A stretch of 64,000 bases of DNA from positions 43,666 to 107,665 of the forward strand of contig CALRIU020000018.1 in assembly GCA_943362175.1 (NCBI GenBank), in the 5' to 3' direction. The stretch is from UBA4416 sp943362175 (GTDB lineage: Bacteria; Bacteroidota; Bacteroidia; B-17B0; Aurantibacillaceae). This document shows, piece by piece, positions 32,397-40,016 of the stretch. The first letter of the stretch is position 1. Each line of letters starts with the position of its first letter. Position numbers and translations under genes: made by a program. The notes under the pieces were generated by a model, which was not told the DNA's origin, ran no database searches, and worked only from the letters and a program-made list of their open reading frames with translations.

Positions 32397-33380
32397 ATGA
32401 GAACGATTGAATTCAGAGAGGCCCTGCGCGAAGCCATGAGTGAAGAAATGCGCCGTGATGAGAGCATTTTTTTAATGGGTGAGGAAGTAGCCGAATATAA
32501 CGGAGCCTATAAGGTGAGTAAAGGGATGCTGGCAGAATTTGGCGCCAGGCGGATAATCGATACGCCTATTGCCGAGCTTGGCTTTGCCGGGATCGGGGTA
32601 GGGGCGGCCATCAATGGCCTGCGTCCGATCATTGAATTCATGACCTTCAACTTCTCCCTGGTTGCGATTGACCAGGTCATCAACTCGGCAGCCAAGATCC
32701 TGAGCATGAGCGGCGGGCAGTACAATTGCCCGATTGTGTTCCGCGGGCCAACCGCCAGCGCCGGGATGCTCAGCTCCCAGCACTCACAGGCTTTTGAGAA
32801 CTGGTATGCCAACTGTCCGGGCCTCAAAGTGATCGTTCCTTCCAATGGCTACGATGCCAAAGGCCTTTTAAAATCAGCCATCCGCGACAACGATCCGGTA
32901 ATCTTCATGGAAAGCGAGCAGATGTATGGCGATAAATCCGAGATCCCTGATGGCGAGTACCTGATCCCTATCGGCGTGGCCGATATCAAAAAACAAGGAA
33001 CCGATGTAACGATCGTTTCCTTTGGCAAGATCATGAAAGTGGCTTTGGCTGCTGCCGCTGAGCTTGAAAAAGAAGGCATCAGTGCTGAGGTGATTGATTT
33101 AAGAACCGTTCGCCCGATTGATTACGACTGTGTGATCAACTCCGTGAAAAAAACCAACCGCCTGGTGATTGTAGAAGAGGCCTGGCCATTGGCAAGCATC
33201 TCCTCGGAAATCGCTTTCCGCGTACAAAAAGACGCCTTCGATTACCTGGATGCGCCGATCCGCCGTATCACCAGCGCCGACGTGCCATTGCCGTATGCGC
33301 CGACTTTAATTGAAGCGTCTTTGCCAAATGTGGCAAGAACGGTGAAAGCGGTAAAAGAGGTGATGTACCAGAAAGCTTAA
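32397..33380 (+). CDS. pdhB: Pyruvate dehydrogenase E1 component, beta subunit
   Basis: This 327-residue transketolase-fold subunit forms the alpha2beta2 E1 of a 2-oxoacid dehydrogenase complex. Seen are the conserved GEEVAEYNGAYKVSKGM, DTPIAELGFAGIGVGAA, QYNCPIVFRGP, QHSQAFENWYANCPGLKV and EEAWPLASISSEI. The sequence fits the pyruvate-type beta subunit better than the branched-chain type, but the two are close. No E1 alpha gene is adjacent, so it is expressed alone from its own promoter and closed by a terminator. lipA, which supplies the lipoyl cofactor of the complex, lies 4 kb away. Confidence 0.93.
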   Translation: MRTIEFREALREAMSEEMRRDESIFLMGEEVAEYNGAYKVSKGMLAEFGARRIIDTPIAELGFAGIGVGAAINGLRPIIEFMTFNFSLVAIDQVINSAAKILSMSGGQYNCPIVFRGPTASAGMLSSQHSQAFENWYANCPGLKVIVPSNGYDAKGLLKSAIRDNDPVIFMESEQMYGDKSEIPDGEYLIPIGVADIKKQGTDVTIVSFGKIMKVALAAAAELEKEGISAEVIDLRTVRPIDYDCVINSVKKTNRLVIVEEAWPLASISSEIAFRVQKDAFDYLDAPIRRITSADVPLPYAPTLIEASLPNVARTVKAVKEVMYQKA

Positions 33381-33400
33381 GAAAAAAACTAAAATCAGAG

Positions 33401-33427
33401 AAGGAATGCGCAAGCGTTCCTTTTTTA
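33401..33427 (+). terminator. Terminator of pdhB
   Basis: The hairpin AAGGAATGC-GCAA-GCGTTCCTT, with a GCAA tetraloop and one mismatch, is followed by TTTTT, 20 bases after the stop. Confidence 0.85.
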
Positions 33428-33537
33428 TTTTCGGGAAGCTTAAGGCTGGTCCGCTTCCGGCTTATTATTATCTTTCCCGGCAATTAACTTCCGTACCCAT
33501 CAAAACAAATATGCCTGGGGCTTTTATATCGACTGGA

Positions 33538-33930
33538 TTAGAGGATCCGCTCGATGTCCACTTTGATAGAACCTTTATTATTGTGGTAATACCCTGCGGT
33601 GTCATTCGCAAAAAAGGATAAGTTACCGGCTTCGGTCACGCTTACTTCATTGTGCATGCCGATGGGAAAAGCGCCGGCGTCGCTTTGGTTATAAGCGCCA
33701 CAGAGGCAAAAACATTTTACCTTCTTCACACGTAAGCCCTGGATGGAAGCAAGAGGATTAAAATATCCCTTAGGCGTGGTTTTGATAAACCAGTCGGTCC
33801 AGGACTGATCTTCATCACAAAAAAATAAATACACTTCGTTTGGGCTGATCAGCAGTTTTTCTTTTGAGTACACATCCTTCGCGTAAAGAAGTAAGGTCTT
33901 TTGTTCTCCAACAGATAAGCGGTGTTCCAT
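33538..33930 (-). CDS. LecA (PA-IL)-like beta-sandwich protein, putative
   Basis: This 130-residue protein has no signal peptide. The C-terminal ~45 residues (FPIGMHNEVSV..GNLSFFANDTAGYYHNNKGSIKVDIERI) follow the pattern of the galactose-binding lectin LecA/PA-IL and related jelly-roll domains (ND..G.Y..N.GS..V.I). The Asp and Asn residues there correspond in position to calcium/sugar ligands of LecA, but the match is partial and the N-terminal half is less clear. Sugar binding is therefore only inferred. The gene stands between pdhB and the radical SAM locus, behind a strong terminator, so it is probably a separate unit. Confidence 0.6.
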   Translation of the reverse strand: MEHRLSVGEQKTLLLYAKDVYSKEKLLISPNEVYLFFCDEDQSWTDWFIKTTPKGYFNPLASIQGLRVKKVKCFCLCGAYNQSDAGAFPIGMHNEVSVTEAGNLSFFANDTAGYYHNNKGSIKVDIERIL

Positions 33931-34027
33931 ACGTGATTTTTAAGTAGTGCCTGAGGTACAGGGCCAAACATACGCAAAATACCTTAGGGAAAAAGTTCGG
34001 TAAACCGCCCTTTCTGGCTAAAAACAA

Positions 34028-34055
34028 AAAATCCCTTCCGGCCGGAAGGGATTTT
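34028..34055. terminator. Strong terminator after the radical SAM gene
   Basis: A 28-base perfect palindrome (AAAATCCCTTCCGG and its complement) lies 21 bases beyond the radical SAM stop. On the - strand it is followed by TTTTTTGTTTTT-like sequence. Confidence 0.85.
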
Positions 34056-34075
34056 TATAAAACAGAGCGGAGATT

Positions 34076-35146
34076 TTAATCCGCTTTCATTTTTTCTTTT
34101 ACCATCACTTCTTCAATATACATGGTTGAAAGCAGGTCGGGCAATAGCTCCTCGTAATGTTCCAGGATGGTGTCGGTTATCTGCTCATCGCTATACAGGC
34201 GGAGACATGCCTGGCATTTGTGGGCATACATGTCTTCCCATTTGATTGTTTTGTCTTTACCCGCTGCCCAGTGCAATAGTTTTTCAGGGCCCATGTATTT
34301 CAGCAATAGTTTCATAATGTCCTGTTCGCCTTCGTCTACGGCTTTGCTCAGGAATTCATTGTCGCGGATGTTGGCAACCTGTAGCTCCGGTATTATCCTC
34401 ATGCCCAGCCCACAGCAGGAGCCGATGCTGCCGTTGGCCTGGAGCACATAGGTTTGCAGGATGCTGTCGCAGCCTTCGTAGTTGTGGATATTCTCGCTGT
34501 TGGCCGTAATTTTCTGGCGATAGGTCGTGTCGTCGAAAGGGTCGAGCGGCATCCAGGGACTTTCGGAAATGATCACGTCTTCATCGCATAAGCCGTATTC
34601 CAGGAAGAGCGGGTGTGCCAGTAGTTTTTCCTTCGACAGGTCGCGCCCGGTCTTTAGTTCGATCATGAGCCCCGGCACGTAACCTATTTTTTTGAAGACG
34701 GCAATCGCATGGATCACATGCTCGAGCGGGATAAAACGCGCATGCTCGTCGCCTGTGCTGAAGTTGATCTCATCGAGACCGGCTTCCGCCAGGATCGTCG
34801 CCTTTTTAAGAGCCGTTTCGTAGCTTCGCGCCCAGTGTGCATTGGTAACGAGGCGCGTGAGCAGTCTCTTTTCCCGGGCATAGGCGATGGCTTGCACCAG
34901 GTGGCTCCATTGTAGCGTGGGCTCGCCGCCTGTAAACACCACATTCAGGAACTCGAGTTCGGCGGCCTCATCAATGCCCTGCCGGATGGTTTCAAACGTC
35001 AGCTTATTGGGATCTTTGGGCCCGCTCAGCGTTCCGCAGCTGGCGCACTCTGCCGGGCAGGCAAAGGTAGGCATCACCGATAAGGTTTTAGGGATCCCCA
35101 CGATGCGGGTACGCGGCTTAACGGCTTCCATAATTCTCTTTGGCAT
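34076..35146 (-). CDS. Radical SAM enzyme with SPASM-like auxiliary cysteines
   Basis: This is a 356-residue protein. The cluster motif is Cys30-x3-Cys34-x2-Cys37 (FACPAECASCG), followed by GGEP at 73-76 and a TIM-barrel-like region. The C-terminal part has further cysteines at 226, 244, 245, 311 and 314 (EGCDS, GSCCGLG, KCQACLR), arranged like a SPASM/twitch auxiliary Fe-S site. The stretch VLQANGSIGSCCGLG fits a SPASM domain. Such enzymes usually modify peptides or proteins. The start overlaps the end of the upstream gene by 29 bases (ATG at 35131 is an alternative), so it is coupled to it. I do not recognise the precise subfamily. A modification of the two proteins encoded upstream is the favoured inference. 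Confidence 0.85.
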   Translation of the reverse strand: MPKRIMEAVKPRTRIVGIPKTLSVMPTFACPAECASCGTLSGPKDPNKLTFETIRQGIDEAAELEFLNVVFTGGEPTLQWSHLVQAIAYAREKRLLTRLVTNAHWARSYETALKKATILAEAGLDEINFSTGDEHARFIPLEHVIHAIAVFKKIGYVPGLMIELKTGRDLSKEKLLAHPLFLEYGLCDEDVIISESPWMPLDPFDDTTYRQKITANSENIHNYEGCDSILQTYVLQANGSIGSCCGLGMRIIPELQVANIRDNEFLSKAVDEGEQDIMKLLLKYMGPEKLLHWAAGKDKTIKWEDMYAHKCQACLRLYSDEQITDTILEHYEELLPDLLSTMYIEEVMVKEKMKAD

Positions 35147-35717
35147 ATTTTAGAACCGTGGCAGATACTTTCCTGAGCTGGGCTACATTCACCATCTGGC
35201 TCACCTCGATACGGTCTCTGAGCATGAGCGGCGTCACGTCGATTTGCGTGATTACCACCAGAAGCAATACCACCCCTTTGATGACTACAAAGATCTCATC
35301 GTAAACCGGGTTGTATCCCGCCTGTGCCCCCGAAGGAAGTTTGAACATCTTTTCCAGGTCGCCAAAATTTCCGTATTTCAGCATCGCTGCGGCAATATCT
35401 TTCATAATGATATTGCGAAGTTCCGTTTGTTCTTCGAGCGCTTCGGCTTTCAGGTTTACAATGTTTTCCTTCTGGTATTTTTTGAGCCAGGAAATGAACG
35501 ACGTATTGGAAAGCAGGTTGAACAGGAAGTCGTTGACCTCTGCGATCTGTGTCCTCGTGTAAGCCTTAATGTCAACCATACTCATGTGTTTCGAGAGGTG
35601 AAGAAAAGGATTTTTGATAAAGTCGTCCGCAAATTTCGGATTTGTGGAAAGAGCGTCCAGAAGGCTCACGGCCTGCTTTTGAAACGCGCTTGATTTGATA
35701 ATGAGTTTTTTGGCCAT
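35118..35717 (-). CDS. Cysteine-free membrane-anchored protein, paralog 2; candidate radical SAM substrate
   Basis: This 199-residue protein is not matched to a known family. Residues 1-50 (AFQKQAVSLLDALSTNPKFA..DFIKNPFLHLSKH) resemble the 'F...Ll.nP..aL' pattern of nitrile-hydratase-type RiPP leaders. A helical middle (TRTQIAEVNDFLFNLLSNT, AAAMLKYGNF) and one hydrophobic segment (about 143-159) follow, and then a conserved end (NVAQLRKVSATVLKYAKE). It contains no cysteine. It is about 65% identical by eye to the upstream paralog over the first 130 residues. It overlaps the radical SAM gene by 29 bases. A substrate, scaffold or membrane partner role is possible. Confidence 0.75.
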   Translation of the reverse strand: MAKKLIIKSSAFQKQAVSLLDALSTNPKFADDFIKNPFLHLSKHMSMVDIKAYTRTQIAEVNDFLFNLLSNTSFISWLKKYQKENIVNLKAEALEEQTELRNIIMKDIAAAMLKYGNFGDLEKMFKLPSGAQAGYNPVYDEIFVVIKGVVLLLVVITQIDVTPLMLRDRIEVSQMVNVAQLRKVSATVLKYAKENYGSR

Positions 35718-35761
35718 AGAATAAATTTTAAAAGGGTTAGTTTAAGAAGGCAGGTAATCTT

Positions 35762-35810
35762 ATCTCTAATGTAGAACATCGGTATGACATAAACAGGGCG
35801 GTAAACCGTA
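35762..35810 (-). promoter_or_regulatory. Duplicated promoter-like region of paralog 2
   Basis: On the - strand it contains CCTGTTTATGTCATACCGATG, then TTCTACATTAGAGAT; TACATTAG resembles the -7 box with TTTA about 16 bases upstream. The same arrangement precedes paralog 1 at 36541-36591. Here the hairpin arm AACAGGGCGGT has lost its partner. Confidence 0.45.
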
Positions 35811-35888
35811 CTCCTTATGGATGCCGCTCGTGCAGGCATAAACCATAGCATCGCTCCGTGAACGGCCCTGTGTTAAGCCTCCGGGCTG

Positions 35889-36485
35889 TTAGCGATGACT
35901 GTACTTTTCTGCGGCGTGTTTCAGTATAGCTCCCGATACTTTTCTCAGTTGCGTTACGTTGAGAATCCTGACCAGCTCCACCTTATCTTTTAAGGTACGG
36001 GGGGTGGTGTCTATGATCGTAATCACAAAGAGGATAACGGCTATGACGGCGATAAACGTTTCGTCATAAACGGCAACCGAGCCTTTTTCGGTAACCCCGC
36101 CCGGGAGTCGGAACATGGTTTCGAGCTCAGGAAACCCGCCGTATTTCAGCATGGCTGCCGCTACGTCTTTCATGATCGAATTATGCAGATCTATGTCTTT
36201 TTCAAGAGCCTCCGCTTTCAGGTTATCGAGATTGGTGGTTTGGTATTTCTTGAGCCAGGTGATGAAAGCGGTGTTCGACAATAGACGGAACAGAAACTCA
36301 TTCACTTCTGTAATCTGGGTCTTCGTATAGGATTTTACTTCAATTGCACTGATGTACTTTGAGAGCTGCTGCAACGGATTTTTAATAAAGTCTGCTGCGA
36401 AATTCTGATCCGTTTCCATGGCACTTAAAAGAGCAGTTGTTTCTTTCTGAAATGCGGTGGATTTAATAATGAGTCGTTTTGCCAT
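35889..36485 (-). CDS. Cysteine-free membrane-anchored protein, paralog 1; candidate radical SAM substrate
   Basis: This 198-residue paralog of the protein encoded at 35118-35717 has the same layout: MAKRLIIKSTAFQKE start, leader-like NFAADFIKNPLQQLSKYIS (28-46), KTQITEVNEFLFRLLSNTAF, AAAMLKYGGF, a hydrophobic segment at about 143-159 (FIAVIAVILFVITIID) and the end NVTQLRKVSGAILKHAAEKY. It has no cysteine and no N-terminal signal peptide. The gene and its upstream region appear to be a tandem duplication with paralog 2 (170 bases apart). Function is unknown; the link to the radical SAM enzyme rests on context. Confidence 0.75.
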   Translation of the reverse strand: MAKRLIIKSTAFQKETTALLSAMETDQNFAADFIKNPLQQLSKYISAIEVKSYTKTQITEVNEFLFRLLSNTAFITWLKKYQTTNLDNLKAEALEKDIDLHNSIMKDVAAAMLKYGGFPELETMFRLPGGVTEKGSVAVYDETFIAVIAVILFVITIIDTTPRTLKDKVELVRILNVTQLRKVSGAILKHAAEKYSHR

Positions 36486-36540
36486 AACAATGAAAATTTG
36501 AAAAGTGAATAATTAGTTAAGAGGCCCGGGAATTCTCATC

Positions 36541-36591
36541 GCTAATGTAGCACATCACTATTACATAAACAGGGCGGTAAACCGCCCTGTT
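36541..36591 (-). promoter_or_regulatory. Promoter-like region and hairpin before paralog 1
   Basis: A perfect hairpin AACAGGGCGGT-AA-ACCGCCCTGTT (36568-36591) is followed on the - strand by TTTATGTAATAG and then GATGTGCTACATTAGCGAT. The hairpin can terminate the upstream membrane-protein gene (stop 36683). TTTA and TACATTAG could form the promoter of paralog 1. Confidence 0.5.
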
Positions 36592-36682
36592 ATACATTCA
36601 GGAAGATCCGGCATGTGCGTTAGCAAAATAACAGCTTGTGTGCAGGTTGCTATTAACCTGCCGGGTTTGACGGAGGAAGATA

Positions 36683-37297
36683 TTAAGAAGAAGCTACCAC
36701 CTTACTTTCCAGGTGGTTTTTGCTGATCCAGTTGGAGAGCGCCGCATCAAAGGCTTGGCGGTCTTTCATGAAATCGGTGCGCAGCGTAATCGCAGCCTTG
36801 TTCTCATACACAAGGTAAGTGATGCCGTGCCGCTTTTCAATTTTTTCGAGACCTGCGGCATATACGGTCGTGATCTTATTGGTAGCCAGCAAAAATTTAT
36901 CGCCTTCAAATGCCGCGAAGCATAAGCCGCGCAGGTATCGCCACAGGGTTACCACAATTTCGGTAGCAGCAATCAGGAAGCAAACAAAGGATAAATAATT
37001 GATGATGCTGTGAGGGAAGAGCAACACGCTGCCGGCGCAGACAAAAAAGACAATCTTGATGAAGCGCTTGGTCATAAAAGCCGGTGTGAAATAGCGAAAG
37101 GTCTGTGTGCCTTTCACCGTGGAAGCAATCACTTCCGCTTCCAGGCAGCAGGCAATGATGTAAGCCAGGCCGAGGCCTGCAAACAGGTATTTTATTTCAG
37201 TATAGCCGATATAGCCTGTGAAAATAAATACGACGCTTACCGCTGCAAGGGCCAATAGAATAAGGTATTTGGAAAGAATCGTTAAAAGAGGTTTCAT
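36683..37297 (-). CDS. Membrane protein of unknown function
   Basis: This 204-residue protein has about four hydrophobic segments in the first 130 residues (LILLALAAVSVVFIFTGYIG, YLFAGLGLAYIIACCLE and so on). A soluble C-terminal domain of about 70 residues follows (KFLLATNKITTVYAAGLEKI..YLVYENKAAITLRTD), reminiscent of YcxB/PH-like C-termini. The ATG at 37297 directly precedes the first membrane segment. It lies 14 bases after lipA on the same strand, so it is probably in that operon, and ends before the hairpin at 36568-36591. Confidence 0.65.
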   Translation of the reverse strand: MKPLLTILSKYLILLALAAVSVVFIFTGYIGYTEIKYLFAGLGLAYIIACCLEAEVIASTVKGTQTFRYFTPAFMTKRFIKIVFFVCAGSVLLFPHSIINYLSFVCFLIAATEIVVTLWRYLRGLCFAAFEGDKFLLATNKITTVYAAGLEKIEKRHGITYLVYENKAAITLRTDFMKDRQAFDAALSNWISKNHLESKVVASS

Positions 37298-37311
37298 AAA
37301 GAGATCAGCCG

Positions 37312-38184
37312 TTAAAACACATGTTTTTCGGCATGGTAAGACGAGCGCACCAGCGCGCCGCTTTCCACATACCTGAAGCCTTTCGATAAGGCGATCTCTT
37401 TCCACTTTTTAAATTCGTCGGGGTGAACAAAACGCGCTACCGGCAAGTGCTTCGGCGTAGGCTGTAAATACTGCCCGATGGTCATCACGTCGCAGTGTAC
37501 AGCCGCGAGGTCGTCTATCGTTTCCAGGACTTCCTCTTCCGTTTCGCCAAGGCCTACCATGAGGCCGCATTTCGTTTTTACACCGGCCTCGTGCAGGCGT
37601 TTCAGCACTTCCATGCTACGGTCGTATTTTGCCTGGATGCGAACCTGTGCGGTGAGGCGGCGCACCGTTTCGATATTGTGCGACACGATATCAGGTTTCA
37701 CATCGATGATGCGCTGTAAGTTTTCCCACTTGCCTGCAAAGTCGGGAATGAGGCATTCGAATTTTGTTTCAGGGCTGATCTCGCGGATCGCTTTGATGGT
37801 TTCGGCCCAGATGATGGAGCCACCGTCTTTCAGGTCGTCGCGGTCTACAGAGGTGATCACGCAGTGCTTCACACCCATCAGCTTCACCGAATTGGCGACG
37901 CGCTTAGGCTCGTCCCAGTCGGCCGGTTTCGGCTTACCGGTAGCCACGGCACAAAATCCGCAGGAGCGGGTACACACGTTGCCCAGGATCATGAAGGTAG
38001 CTGTTCCTGCGCCCCAGCATTCGCCCATGTTCGGGCAATTGCCGCTTTCACAGATGGTATGCAGCTTATGTTCGGATACGATCTTCCGTACTTTGAGGTA
38101 TTCTTCGCCGATCGGTAATTTTACTCTCAGCCAATCGGGCTTTCTTGGTTTTTCAACAACTATAGTTTCGGCTGTGCTCTCCAT
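37312..38184 (-). CDS. lipA: Lipoyl synthase
   Basis: This 290-residue radical SAM enzyme inserts sulfur into octanoyl-carrier proteins. Both Fe-S cluster motifs are present: the auxiliary CESGNCPNMGECW and the radical SAM CTRSCGFCAV. HNIETVRRLT and the C-terminal YHAEKHVF follow. The start at 38184 (MESTAET) is preferred because the ATG at 38196 lies inside the upstream gene. It follows a putative outer-membrane protein gene with almost no gap. It supplies lipoate to 2-oxoacid dehydrogenases such as the one encoded by pdhB. Confidence 0.97.
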   Translation of the reverse strand: MESTAETIVVEKPRKPDWLRVKLPIGEEYLKVRKIVSEHKLHTICESGNCPNMGECWGAGTATFMILGNVCTRSCGFCAVATGKPKPADWDEPKRVANSVKLMGVKHCVITSVDRDDLKDGGSIIWAETIKAIREISPETKFECLIPDFAGKWENLQRIIDVKPDIVSHNIETVRRLTAQVRIQAKYDRSMEVLKRLHEAGVKTKCGLMVGLGETEEEVLETIDDLAAVHCDVMTIGQYLQPTPKHLPVARFVHPDEFKKWKEIALSKGFRYVESGALVRSSYHAEKHVF

Positions 38185-38186
38185 CT

Positions 38187-38942
38187 TTAAAACCATTTCT
38201 TGCCGAAAACGAAACCGACATAGACGGTCACGATAAAATTTTCGGCAGGGTTACGCGCCATAATTGGCAATGCTTTGGGGTAGTAGTCCAGGATCACACC
38301 GGTTTCAATGGCCTTCACTTTATTGGAGTAAGGCGCATATTCAAAACTCAGGTTGAACTTGGCATACAGGCCCGGGTATACTTTCATTTCTCCGAGGCCG
38401 TCGATGAGCGGGCCTTTGCCGGAGATACTGTCAATGGTATGGATCTCGGGGTTGTACCTCACCGATTCCTGGAATTTGGCTCCTGTCACGCTTTCGCGGT
38501 AAATCAGCACATACGAAGGTTTGGCAAAGGTAAGGTTGCCACCCAGGTAATAGGAGGTGCGAATCTCCACCGATTTGCGGTCGGCACGCTTGAAGACGGT
38601 AGTCTGATAACCGACGCCGGCTCTGAACAACAAAATATTATTGAGCTTGCCGTACACAAAACGCTTGGAGTTATCGGCATTGTTTGAAACCCTGATCTCT
38701 TTGGGATGCTTCATGTTCAGGCCCTCGATCTCAAACAGGCGCTTGCGCGTACCCGTCACGTGTTTGGCGCGCATATAATTCACGCCAAAGCCGCGGCTAT
38801 GCGCAAAGATACCGAAAGAAGCTTCGTTTCTGTACAATACGTTTGGGTCCTGGCCGCTGGCAAGGGCTTGTGTTGTACTTTGCGAAAGGCAGATTGCGGA
38901 AATACCAAGGAAGGCAAAAGCGTATAGAATCCTTTTAAACAT
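38187..38942 (-). CDS. Putative outer-membrane beta-barrel protein
   Basis: This 251-residue protein has a signal peptide (MFKRILYAFAFLGISAICLSQ) and a body of alternating hydrophobic and aromatic strands (FGVNYMRAKHV, NNILLFRAGVGYQTTVF, SYYLGGNLTFAKPSYV). It ends in a strand with terminal aromatic residue (FIVTVYVGFVFGKKWF), as expected for an outer-membrane barrel. I do not recognise a specific family. It is transcribed with lipA, whose start is 2-3 bases beyond its stop. A -7 box lies 7 bases before its ATG. Confidence 0.72.
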   Translation of the reverse strand: MFKRILYAFAFLGISAICLSQSTTQALASGQDPNVLYRNEASFGIFAHSRGFGVNYMRAKHVTGTRKRLFEIEGLNMKHPKEIRVSNNADNSKRFVYGKLNNILLFRAGVGYQTTVFKRADRKSVEIRTSYYLGGNLTFAKPSYVLIYRESVTGAKFQESVRYNPEIHTIDSISGKGPLIDGLGEMKVYPGLYAKFNLSFEYAPYSNKVKAIETGVILDYYPKALPIMARNPAENFIVTVYVGFVFGKKWF

Positions 38943-38949
38943 CGGTAAA

Positions 38950-38957
38950 CAAAAATA
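38950..38957 (-). promoter_or_regulatory. Candidate -7 box TATTTTTG of the 38942-lipA operon
   Basis: A perfect TAnnTTTG on the - strand ends 7 bases before the ATG at 38942. No good -33 TTTG is seen. It faces the divergent OsmC promoter. Confidence 0.4.
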
Positions 38958-38971
38958 GCTATTAATTTTTA

Positions 38972-39003
38972 TTTAATGAATAAGCCCTGCTTTATTATCT
39001 TTG
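38972..39003 (+). promoter_or_regulatory. Candidate promoter of the OsmC gene
   Basis: TTTA at 38972-38975, a 20-base spacer and a perfect -7 box TATCTTTG at 38996-39003 are present. The ATG at 39019 gives a leader of about 9 bases. Confidence 0.5.
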
Positions 39004-39018
39004 ATAAAAAAATACAAA

Positions 39019-39429
39019 ATGATCACGAGCAAAGTCACCTATATCGGCGCTTTACGAACAGAAGCCACCCACCTCCAGTCCAATACCACCATTTATACCG
39101 ATGCTCCCAAGGATAACCACGGAAAAGGGGAAATGTTTTCGCCCACCGACCTGGTGGCTACCGCCCTGGGCAGCTGTATGATCTCCATTATGGGGATTGT
39201 GGCCATGAGAGAAGGGATTACGCCTGTAGACGGCACAACGGCAGAGATTACGAAGGTCATGTATGCCGAGCCGAGAAGGATCGGTGAAGTGCATGTGAAA
39301 ATAACCTTCCCGAAAGGCGATTACTCCGATAAAGAAAAGAAAATGTACGAGCATGCGGCACATACCTGCCCGGTAGCCAAAAGCCTTCACCCGGATCTGA
39401 AACAGGTGGTGGAGTTTATCTGGCCATAG
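39019..39429 (+). CDS. OsmC/Ohr-family peroxidase-like protein
   Basis: This 136-residue protein has the two redox cysteines of the OsmC family, in ALGSCMISIM and HAAHTCPVAKSL. The typical EMFSPTDLVATAL leads to the first. Family members reduce organic hydroperoxides in the cytoplasm. The ATG at 39019 is chosen over 39001 because the latter lies inside the -7 region. Its 3' end overlaps the convergent ytxJ gene by 14 bases. Confidence 0.92.
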   Translation: MITSKVTYIGALRTEATHLQSNTTIYTDAPKDNHGKGEMFSPTDLVATALGSCMISIMGIVAMREGITPVDGTTAEITKVMYAEPRRIGEVHVKITFPKGDYSDKEKKMYEHAAHTCPVAKSLHPDLKQVVEFIWP

Positions 39430-39763
39430 CTTCCAGCACCCCGGAGACCGTAATACCCGTATGGGAGGCATCGTAGATGCAGGTGCCGTTCTTGATCACA
39501 AGTACTTGTGGCGATTGGTGTTCTACGCCGAATAGCGTGGCAATTTCATTGGAAATAGCGCGGTGCTGCAGCAGGTCGAGGTAAAAAACCGGTATCGCGG
39601 GATCGTCCTGCCATTTGGATTCAAAGCGGCTCAGCGCCATAGAGCTGATGGAGCAGCGGGTGCTGTGTTTGAATATGACAACAGCCCGATAGGTATCGGG
39701 CTGCTGAGAAGTATGGATGATGTCCTGTAACTGGCTTTGATTGGTAAGCTGTTGCCAGATCAT
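39416..39763 (-). CDS. ytxJ: Bacillithiol-system redox protein YtxJ
   Basis: This 115-residue monothiol thioredoxin-like protein shows FKHSTRCSISSMALSRFE, with the single Cys of the YtxJ family, and QVLVIKNGTCIYDASHTGI near the end. YtxJ is proposed to act in bacillithiol-dependent thiol exchange, and Bacteroidota with bacillithiol carry it. It is convergent with the OsmC gene and overlaps it, which may reflect shared involvement in oxidative stress or just compaction. Confidence 0.9.
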   Translation of the reverse strand: MIWQQLTNQSQLQDIIHTSQQPDTYRAVVIFKHSTRCSISSMALSRFESKWQDDPAIPVFYLDLLQHRAISNEIATLFGVEHQSPQVLVIKNGTCIYDASHTGITVSGVLEAMAR

Positions 39764-39772
39764 GGAATGTCG

Positions 39773-39901
39773 TTAAACGCGTTTGCCGTATTGCTTGTGG
39801 TTAGCTTTGGAATAAGCCGGGCATTTTTCATGCGATTTGCAAGAGCTGAACACGAGGGATACTGCAAATAGTACTGAGAATAACAAAGCTAATTTTTTCA
39901 T
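39773..39901 (-). CDS. Very small lipoprotein (about 42 residues)
   Basis: The ATG at 39901 gives a signal peptide MKKLALLFSVLFAVSLVFSSC with lipobox FSSC, then a mature part of only ~22 residues with a second Cys (EKCPAYSK) and several His/Lys. An ATG at 39913 is an alternative start. A consensus promoter upstream supports that it is expressed. It lies 9 bases before ytxJ on the same strand, so the two form a unit. The function is unknown. Confidence 0.65.
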   Translation of the reverse strand: MKKLALLFSVLFAVSLVFSSCKSHEKCPAYSKANHKQYGKRV

Positions 39902-39929
39902 AGGTTTTAACATTTTATTAAAGGAGTAA

Positions 39930-39959
39930 CAAATATATAGTAATTTTGCTAAGGCCAAA
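39930..39959 (-). promoter_or_regulatory. Promoter of the small lipoprotein-ytxJ unit
   Basis: On the - strand, TTTG (39959-39956), an 18-base spacer and the perfect -7 box TATATTTG (39937-39930) match the Bacteroidota consensus. The leader is about 22 bases. Confidence 0.7.
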
Positions 39960-40016
39960 AAAAAAGTCGATAAAAATGCCTTTTTATTTCTCAAAATTAA
40001 TTAACAGCTTTCGGAT

